From NCBI GenBank assembly GCA_028456385.1, contig JALNQF010000619.1, forward strand, positions 1 through 19,226: 19,226 nt of DNA, written 5' to 3'. Both the position numbers and the translations under genes were made by a program. Shown piece after piece: positions 9,908 to 17,384 of the stretch; the first letter of the stretch is position 1; each line of letters opens with the position of its first letter. Source of the DNA: Ophiosphaerella korrae. Its lineage: Eukaryota; Ascomycota; Dothideomycetes; Pleosporales; Phaeosphaeriaceae. Below the pieces are notes generated by a model. It was not told the origin of the DNA. It saw nothing but the letters and a program-made list of their open reading frames with translations, and did not search any database.

Positions 9908-10402
9908 TATAACAGGTCTACTAAGGTTAACGTCCTAATAACTATTAAGTTATTAGTAGATTAAGAGGTAATAATAAAAGCTTATATAGTAATTAGTAAT
10001 AACTATAAATAATAGTTAATTTATGTATACAATATTAAGTATTAGCGTTCTAGGTTAGAGATTAGATTACTAATACTATCCTAATAATAGGTATTACTAC
10101 TAACTATATACCTAGGTCCCTTAGCTAGCTTTATACTTTGTATTTACTAAGATCGTAAATTATAAATTTATTACGTGCTTAGCTTTATACTTTGTATTTA
10201 CTAAGATCGCAAATTACGAATTTATTACGTACTTAGCTTTATACTTTATATTTACTAAGATTATAAATTACGAATTTATTACGTATCTCTATTATAGTTA
10301 GTTTCCTAGTTAAGTTTATTACCCTATAGGTTGTACGTACTTCTATTATCTATAGTAGGGCTAATTAGCTTAAATTAGTTTTCTCTTGTTATAGCTATAA
10401 TA
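9908..10402 (-). repeat. 3' LTR of E2 (495 bp)
   Basis: The LTR begins TATAACAGGTC and ends GCTATAATA; the right LTR begins TGTAATAGGTC. The ancestral ends were therefore TGT and ACA, with TG changed to TA here and CA changed to TA at the other end. It matches 16535-16975 along its length except for one extra 54-bp repeat unit. The base differences I found between the two LTRs outside the repeat copies are C/T or A/G transitions. ATG, TTG and CAA words survive here (for example 10022-10034), so the LTR looks a little less mutated than the coding part. Confidence 0.92.
10127..10285 (-). repeat. Three 54-bp tandem units inside the 3' LTR
   Basis: Units start at 10127, 10181 and 10235 with AGCTTTATACTTTRTATTTA; the last is cut at 51 bases. 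In the sense of the element they lie about 118-276 bases from the LTR start, so probably in U3, where tandem repeats often act as enhancers. Each unit keeps CpG sites (GATCGCAAATTACGAATT in its best copy) that escaped mutation. The enhancer role is inference from position only. Confidence 0.88.
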
Positions 10403-10416
10403 CTATTCCTCTCTCT
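10403..10416 (-). other. Polypurine tract of E2
   Basis: On the minus strand the sequence reads AGAGAGAGGAATAG directly before the 3' LTR. An unbroken purine run apart from one T at this exact place is where plus-strand DNA synthesis is primed in LTR retrotransposons. It also supports the LTR border at 10402. Confidence 0.8.
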
Positions 10417-10442
10417 AGATAGGTTTTTATTTCTCTACCCTA

Positions 10443-11078
10443 GGCCTAAAGTTATTAGTCTAGTTTCTTTATTTATTTCTAGTTCTTTATTATTCTCTAT
10501 ATCTTCTTATTCTAACTATAATAAACTTCTTCTTGTTACTTATATTACTTATAATAGAGTTAAAATATTTCTTTACACCTATTATACTTAGTTAAGGCTT
10601 ACTTATCTTGTATCTTTAAAAGATAGTAAATATTATAATAAGTATATTCTTACTAACGTTTAATATAAGTATACTCTATTAGGTATTTCTTTTACTAAGT
10701 ATAAGTACTTAATTTCTATATAGTCTCTTCTTACTAAGTTATATAGAGTAAGCTATTAACTAAGCTTAAGAGATACTATTATTATAGCTTATAGAAGCTA
10801 AAGCTAAGTATAAGCTAACTCTTTATAAGCTAGTAAATCTTTATTCTTATATTAAGCGTTTTTGTAAGATAAAGGCTTATAATAACACTAAATTATCTAA
10901 ATAGTCTTATACCTTAGAGGCTAAGATAGACCTTAAGGATACTATAGAGGCTACTCTAGCTCCTATTATATTAGGCGTTCCTAACGTCTCTCTATTTATT
11001 ATTAGTAGTGCTAATTTTCTTAGTTTACTATAAGGCGCTCTAGAGAGTTTTAACTTTAGAACTCCTCTAGTTTCTTAA
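10443..11078 (+). pseudogene. Antisense reading frame between pol and 3' LTR of E2, unknown product
   Basis: Plus-strand codons starting at multiples of three stay largely open for about 211 codons. There are around eleven TAA or TAG stops, and only two between 10798 and 11075. The first half is hydrophobic as it stands but would have been proline-rich before RIP (many CTA, CTT, ATA and TCT codons). The second half is charged and looks coiled coil, with fragments IEAKAKYKLTLYKLVNLY, CKIKAYNNTK, TLEAKIDLKDTIEATLAP and PIILGVPNV. It ends at TAA 11076-11078, overlapping the pol end (11020) tail to tail by about 59 bases. The second half is matched in E1 at 3483-3860. No start codon remains. I do not recognise the family. 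Extra frames downstream of pol, in sense or antisense, are known from some gypsy elements, but I cannot link this one to any. Confidence 0.55.
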
Positions 11079-11260
11079 AGTAATTAAGGTTATCTTCTAG
11101 TTCCTATATTTTTTCCTATAGTTACCCTTTTTCGTCTATTCCTATCTATTCTACTAAATAATAGTTTCTACTATTATAGAACTAGTATACTAGGATTTCT
11201 TTAACTTCTTATTCTTTTTATTCTCTATACGTATCTACTTTATATACTAGTAGTTCTACG
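11020..11260 (-). other. Chromodomain at the C terminus of the E2 polyprotein
   Basis: From 11196 the frame gives ILVYWFYNSRNYYLVEW, then WLWEKIWELEDNLNYFKKL and EEF (stops read as W). This matches the chromodomain pattern Y-L-V-K-W-x-G, W-E-x-x-x-N-L and L-x-E-F. The same domain is at 3982-3835 in E1. Chromodomains in this place bind methylated histone H3 in related elements; here it is degenerate. Confidence 0.82.
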
Positions 11261-14200
11261 TTTTATAGTGCTATTTTAAGTAGTACTATATAGAAGGTTA
11301 GGTATATTCTTATTTTATTTAGTAGCTTTAGTTTAAATATAACTAGCGTAACTTCTTTCTTAATTTTATATAGTCTTATTTTAATGTAGTCTAGTTTTAG
11401 ACTTAGTTATTTACTTTTTACGTTTTTCTTAACTAACTATACTTTTTCTCTCTTTTTAAATTAGGGTCCCTCTTTATATTTCTTATTATAGTATTTTACT
11501 ATCTTATTATATAGAAACTCTACGTCCTATCTTAATTAATTATATATATCTTTAAGTCTTTTAGTAAAGTTTTCTCTTCTTAAAGACTAAAATATTTAAG
11601 TTCTTAGTATTTAGTATATATTAGGGTTAAATCTATAGTTTATAAAAAAAGGTAATACTCTTATTACTATATTCTTTACGCTATTATATGCTAGCTATAC
11701 TATAGGTAGTAACTATACCTAGTTGTTCTAGTTGTAGTTAAGGTAGTATCTTAAGTATTATTCTACTATCTAATTTATTCGTTTAGATTATCTATCTATC
11801 TATAGGTAGTATACTATTAATATTATATACTTAATTTCTAGTTATACTATTATTATCCCTTATAGTTTTAATATAAATCTTACGTCTTTATCTATAATAA
11901 TCTTATCTCGTAGTCTATATTAGCTAATTATAGTTCCTAGAACCTAGTATATAGTAACCTCTATCCTACTTTTTTCTTTATATAGTCTAAAGTATAAGTA
12001 CTTTATAAGTTTATCTACTATTATTAGAATTCTATTATATTTAACTCCTAATATTAGGTTTTTTAACTTAGGTAGCTTTGTAATAAAGTCTATTATAATA
12101 ACTCCCTATAGTTATTCTAGTACTTTTCCTAGTTATAGCGTCCTATATAGTATATATCTATTATACTTATTTTTATAGTATTCTATATAATCTTGTAGTA
12201 CTTCTATTACTAGCTATTTTACCTTTAAGATATAGTAGTCTTATAGTAACCTATCTAAGGTTTTGTTAATCTCTTAGTATCTATATACTAGTAATTTATA
12301 GAATTGTTATATAAACTCTTTTTAGATTTTTCTTAGAATATATATTCTTCTATAGGCTTGTACAAATCCTTCTTAGTTCTCTAGTTTCTCTATTTCTTTA
12401 AGTACTTCTTACGTTACTTTCTAAATCTATTTGTCTAGCTTACTACTTTTTCTCTTAAGTATTATAGCTATTTTAGGTATATTTAGGACTAAGTATCTTT
12501 CTTTATTCTTAACTAGAACTATACTAGTAGCGTTTACTTCTTCTTATAAGTCTAGTCTTCTACTTAGAGTATCTATAAATTAATTGTCTTTTCTCTTTAT
12601 ATATATAATTTCTAAGTTAAATATTAATATAAATTCCTACTATCTTATATAGCGTTATAATAGATTCTTATTTATTATAAATCTTAAAAGATTCTTATAG
12701 TCTATATAGACCTTTATTTAGTACTTTACTCTTTATAGATATACTCTCTATTATTTAAATACTTTGTAGATTACTAGTATTTCTTTATCGTAAATTAGGT
12801 AGTTAAGTTCTACTAGCTTTATTTTCTTAGAGAAGTATTTAACTAAATATTCTTATTTAGTCTTTAGATCTTCTTATATTAATACTATTCTATAGACTAA
12901 GTTAGATATATCTATCTTTACTATTACTAGTAGGTCTAGGTTATATATTCTAATAACTAGGTTTTTTATAAATTTTCTTTTAATTTTATTAAATACTTTA
13001 TTATATTCTTTTATCTATTTAAATAGCGTATCTTTCTTTATAAGTTTTATTATAAGTTCTATATCTTTAGACTATTTTACTATTAACTTTCTATAGAGGT
13101 TTACTAGCCTATAAAATTATTATACTTCTTTTAGGTTTCTTAGTGTTAGCTATTTGTTAATTAATTTAATCTTTTCTAGATTAATCTTAATTTTTCCTAG
13201 TTCTATAATAAATCTAAGGAAATCTATTTCTTTTGTATAGAACTTATATTTTCTTATCTTAAGAAATAGCTTATTTTCTACTAGTTTCTTTAGTACCTTG
13301 TGTATATATTATATATATATATCCTCTATTTCTAAGAATATAAAGATATTGTCTAGATATATAAATATAAATACGTCTAAGTACTTTCTTAGTACTATAT
13401 TAATTCTTTCTTAAAATACTACTAGTATATTTATTTATCTAAAGAGTATAACTATATATTTAAATAGTCTATATTATATTCTAAATACTATTTTCTATTT
13501 ATTACTCTTCTTAATTCTAATCTAGTAATAGGTGTTTTAGATATCTAGTTTTATAAAGATTTTTACTTTCTATAGCTTATCTTATATTTTATCTATTTGT
13601 AGTAGAGGGTATTAGTTCTTATTTATAATTGCGTTAGTTTTTCTAAAGTCTACGTAAAGTTTCTTATTATTTATCTTTCTTTTATCTATAAATATAAGTC
13701 TATATACTACTAAGGATTTAGATTCTTATATTTATCCTTTTCTTATTATATTTTTAATAAATATTTATTTAATTTTAGATTTTTCTTCTATTTTTTTATA
13801 GACTAGGCTCTATCTTACGTCTTTTCCTTTTTCTAGGTCTATCGCTAAGTCCTATAGTTAATATTCTAGTTCTATAAGTTGTTTCTCCTATTTCTTATAT
13901 TCTTCTAGGAATTTTCTCTTGTAGGTACTTATATTAGCCTTTAATATATCTATCTTATAGTAGTTAATTTTTCCTATTCTCTAATTAATATATAGGTTAG
14001 TTATTTATAACTATAGTATTTCTAGAATTATATCTTGTTTATTATTAAATGTTATTATATCTATAATTATATTCTTAATTGTTATCTCTTTTAGTTCTAG
14101 TATTAAGGAGACTGTTTTAAACCTAATAGGTTCCTAGAATAGTTTTCCTTTAATTATACTTAGTTATTAAGGGTATTTCTTTATTATATAACTTATTCCT

Positions 14201-15499
14201 TATATTTCTATAAACTTCTTTAATATAAAGTTCTTTATAGCTCTACTATTAATTATTAATTATACCTTTCTTTCTTAGTATATACTTATTTTTGTAATAT
14301 ATAGGCCTCCTATACTTTCTAGCTATTTTTACTTAGGTATTTTTATAAATTATATATCTTTCTTAGGCTATAGCCTTACTTTAAGTTTATATTCTTTATA
14401 TTTTAGGTATTTATTATACGTATATTTATACTATAGTCTTCTTTAGACGTATTTTTTAGATAGTTTTAGTCTTAGCCTTACTACTAGGTATCTTTCTTCT
14501 AGTATTATTTCCTATCCCTAGATATCTTCTACTAGAATTACTCTTATATAGTTATAGCCCTTTCTTCTTATAAGCTATACTCTATTATATACTTTAGGGT
14601 TCCTATATATAATATAATTCTTGTCTAGGTATAATATCTATAATATTTTAAAATATACTAGATATTTTAGGTTTATTATTTTGCTATCTCCTTCTTAGTA
14701 TTTATCTTTTCTAGGTGTATTTATTATTAAGATATAGTATACTACTAGTACTCTTAGTATATAGGCTTTATTAATCTATTACGTTTTTCTTATAAAATAC
14801 TACTATCCTTTTTATATAAGTATTCTTCCTACTATAACTATATATTACTTTATCTATTCTTAAAATAGTATAAACTTTATTTCTTTAAGATTACGCTCTT
14901 TCTAGTTATTATAAGCTTTCTCTATACTTATAACTAGTAAGTATTTTTAAATAAACTCTTATTACTTGTTTTATTCCTCTATATCTATTATTGTATAGCT
15001 ATTATAGCTATATATATCTAGCTAGGCGTACTCTATACTTCTTATACTAACTTCTTTTTTACTTTCTTACGTTCCTTTAGAGGAAGCTATAGTAGTCTCT
15101 TTATCTAGTGCTAGTCCTTTAGCCTAGATTAATAGTATCTAGGGCTCTTCTCTTTCTAAGTCTTCTATTAGTAAGTCTATTACGTATACTATTTCTTCTA
15201 GCTATACTTTTATTCTTTCTTTTATTACTACTACTCTATTCTTTTATAAAAACTATTCTATTCTCTCTTTACTAAAATAATATATATAGTAGTTGTCTTT
15301 ATAATAAAAGGTCTAGTAGAGTATTATATATTATATTTCTTTACTCCTAGCTACTTTCTTTTAAAGTTTAGTCTATACTTTTAGTACTTCTTTTTTACTC
15401 TTAGTTATCTTTAACTAGGCTTCTTTATCTTTCTTATTGTCTTTACTTCTATAGTCTTTTATAAAGTATCTTAGTTTTCTATATTTATAATATACTATA

Positions 15500-16473
15500 T
15501 CCTTTTTCTTTTATAATTAGTAGTCTTTTACGTAGTAGCCTTTCTTAGTATAGTTAAAGTACGTAAAGTCTTTATTCTTTTTCTTTTTTCTATCCTTATT
15601 AGCGTTAAGGATTATAGGGCCTCTAATATCCTAGTTTCTAGGTTAGCTACTATACTAATTCTTTTTCTATTCTTAAAAATTATTATTAATTTAGATTACC
15701 TTCTACTTTAGAGCTTTTAGTATTCTAGGTTTCTCTATATAAATTATTTTGTATTAGATTTTTATATTTAGTCCTTATTTAAATTGTAATATTAGGGCTA
15801 ATTTATTCTATTCTATATTTTATATTAGTTATTTAAATTATAATATATATTTAAGAATACTCTTACTTTATATAAGCCTTTTAAGTTTCTCTTCTACTTA
15901 TTAGGTAATATCTATATCCCTAAATACTACTCTTATTTATCTAGTAAAGTATTTATAACTTCTAAAGATAGCTTTAGTCTTATCTTTCTATATTATTAGA
16001 GCGTGTATTATATAGTCTATCTAGTAAGGTTTAAACTATCTTATTATATCTTATTCTAGGTATATTCTAATATATATTACCTTCTTTTCTTCTATATTAA
16101 AGTATAGTACTTATATATCTATCTAGAGTTATACTAAAGTTATAAAAGGTCTTAGTTTCTCTCTTATTTTATTAAATTTCCTAAGTATAGGTATCTTTAG
16201 TAGCTTCTTTGTTGTACTTATCTCTAAGTATTATATAATTAATTCTATCTAATTTTATCCTTTTATAATAGCTTTAATCTAGGCTTTGTTTTATTTTATC
16301 TATTCCTAAAGTTCTTTATTTTATATTTTTAGGGTATTAATTACTATTTTTATATCTTCTTTTTTAGAGATTAGGTTATTTAAGTAGTTCTTAATATCTC
16401 TCTATACTATATCGTCTAACTCGTAACTACTTATAGGTGCCTTAGCTCTCCTTTTAGTTAAACTTTCTACTAT
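15500..16473 (-). other. Gag part of the E2 polyprotein
   Basis: Codons 1-70 give a charged, probably coiled-coil N terminus (KRRAKAPISSYELDDIV, KNYLNNLISKKEDIK). From codon 108 a Ty3-type Gag capsid follows, with LVQLQIDIQVLYF, EEKKVIYIRIYL (with I from V or A), FRSYKYFTRQIRVVFRDIDI and LALILQFK. At 15520-15561 the zinc knuckle reads YFNYTKKGYYVKDY, which fits C-x2-C-x4-H-x4-C. All three cysteines and the histidine are now tyrosine, as expected when TGY and CAY codons are hit. The nucleic-acid binding site is therefore destroyed. Confidence 0.86.
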
Positions 16474-16534
16474 TGTGTTAGCTAGACTATAAGCTACTTA
16501 CGCTTCGCTCCTTTTAATAACTAAATTAGTAAGG
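16474..16534 (-). other. Leader of E2 including the primer-binding position
   Basis: In the sense of the element the sequence directly after the 5' LTR is CCTTACTAATTTAG. This is where the primer-binding site must be. It does not start with TGG and I could not match it to a tRNA 3' end. I also looked for a complementary stretch in the LTR, as used by self-priming Tf1-like elements, and found none. RIP may have changed it beyond recognition. A CpG-bearing run GGAGCGAAGCG follows at about 16511-16501. Confidence 0.45.
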
Positions 16535-16975
16535 TGTAATAGGTCTACTAGGGTTAACGTCCTAATAACTATTAGGTTATTAGTAGATTAAGAAGTAATA
16601 ACAAAAGCTTATATAGTAATTAGTAATAACTATAAATAATAGTTAATTTATGTGTATAATGTTAAGTATTAGCGTTCTAGGTTAGAGATTAGATTACTAA
16701 TACTATCCTAATAATAGGTATTACTACTAACTATATACTTAGGTCCCTTAGCTAGCTTTATACTTTGTATTTACTAAGATCGCAAATTATAAATTTATTA
16801 CGTACTTAGCTTTATACTTTGTATTTACTAAAATCGCGAATTATAAATTTATTACGTGTCTCTATTATAGTTAGTTTCCTAGTTAAGTTTATTACCTTAT
16901 AGGTTGTACGTACTTTTGTTATCTATAGTAGGGCTAATTAGCTTAAATTAGTTTTCTCTTATTATAGCTATAATA
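16535..16975 (-). repeat. 5' LTR of E2 (441 bp)
   Basis: It starts TGTAATAGGTC and ends GCTATAATA on the plus strand. It matches 9908-10402 apart from scattered transitions and one missing 54-bp unit; 495 minus 54 is 441, so no other indel is needed. The intact TG at its start shows the ancestral terminus. As the 5' LTR it would have carried the promoter, reading toward lower coordinates. Confidence 0.92.
16754..16858 (-). repeat. Two 54-bp tandem units inside the 5' LTR
   Basis: Units start at 16754 and 16808; the second is cut at 51 bases like the last unit of the other LTR. There is one unit fewer than in the 3' LTR. Because both LTRs are copied from one template at insertion, the difference arose by slippage during or after insertion. 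Confidence 0.87.
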
Positions 16976-16980
16976 TCTTC
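16976..16980. repeat. Target site duplication TCTTC, right copy
   Basis: Identical to 9903-9907 and directly adjacent to the right LTR end. Neither copy has been altered by mutation. Confidence 0.88.
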
Positions 16981-17384
16981 GCTCTAGACTTCTTATAATA
17001 TAGCTTAGTTTAAGGCCTATAAGCTAAGCTACTACTACTAATATTATAGTTAATAAGGCTATTAAAAAGAGTTTTAAACGTACTAGTTCTATAATAGTAT
17101 AAGAGAAGTACTAGTACTACTATAGAAACGTACTAGATATAAAGCTAGTAAGTAGTCTATTTTTATTACTAACTAAGCCTTTATATCTACTTATAAGCTC
17201 TTTAAGCTTAAGTTTACGTCTAAATTTAACGCTTAATATACTAGAGTATAATAATTTTAAGTAGAGTAGTTCTCTTTAGAGAAATAGTATACTTTCTTAA
17301 CTTATATCTTAATTCTTATAAAAATTACTTTCTAAATTACTTTTTAGCTCTCTTTTTTATTACTTTCTCTTTCTAAAGGTAGCT
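16981..17384. other. Right flank of E2: probable 3' region of the E3 chromovirus, no gene assigned
   Basis: This lies just past the end of the E3 pol frame and was joined to the sequence left of 9903 before E2 inserted. Two plus-strand frames are moderately open, but neither shows a motif. By analogy with E2 a polypurine tract and 3' LTR of E3 would be expected here or left of 9907. A purine-rich minus-strand run lies at about 17359-17376, but no matching LTR is available to confirm it. Confidence 0.45.

Larger units (their letters stand above)
11020..16473 (-). pseudogene. E2 gag-pol polyprotein, one frame of about 1,817 codons with many RIP stops
   Basis: The codon register set by the probable start at 16473 holds exactly to every motif. 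Capsid reads RPFITLV at codon 108. The zinc knuckle is at codons 305-318 and protease IINSRA at 740-745. Reverse transcriptase FIFIYLDNIFIF is at 1035-1046, integrase VVD at 1487, the chromodomain from 1760 and the last F of LEEF at 1805. The frame stops at TAA 11020-11022. The polyprotein would have packaged element RNA, copied it and integrated the cDNA; the chromodomain would steer insertion toward modified histone tails. Catalytic losses are protease D-S-G to N-S-R, reverse transcriptase D-D to D-N, and integrase E to K in QIDRQSKRIN near 11785. Start ATG is read as ATA at 16471-16473, consistent with a mutated start. There are no frameshifts, so mutation here was by base change only. A region of about 420 codons between zinc knuckle and protease has no motif I recognise. 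Confidence 0.9.
9908..16975 (-). mobile_element. Full-length Ty3/gypsy chromovirus (E2), RIP-inactivated
   Basis: The element is 7,068 bp and lies on the minus strand. It has both LTRs, a target duplication (TCTTC), a polypurine tract beside the 3' LTR and one gag-pol frame from 16473 to 11020. All the usual parts are present and in one register, so the copy was intact when it landed. The domain order protease, reverse transcriptase, RNase H, integrase, chromodomain places it in the chromovirus branch of Metaviridae. A single fused gag-pol frame is also seen in some fungal members such as Tf1. It is disabled by many TAA and TAG stops and by loss of catalytic residues in protease, reverse transcriptase and integrase. 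An additional plus-strand reading frame lies between the pol end and the 3' LTR. Confidence 0.92.

Noticed and set aside
10127..10285. Tandem repeats as a CRISPR array or satellite
   Set aside because: Units are directly adjacent with no spacers, number only three, and recur inside the other LTR, so they are part of the LTR.
10590..10720. A plus-strand fragment (TYLVSLKDSKYY) resembling a GIY-YIG endonuclease start
   Set aside because: The key G-I-Y and Y-I-G residues are not in place even after allowing for RIP changes, and it lies in a different frame from the longer antisense frame. Chance similarity is likelier.
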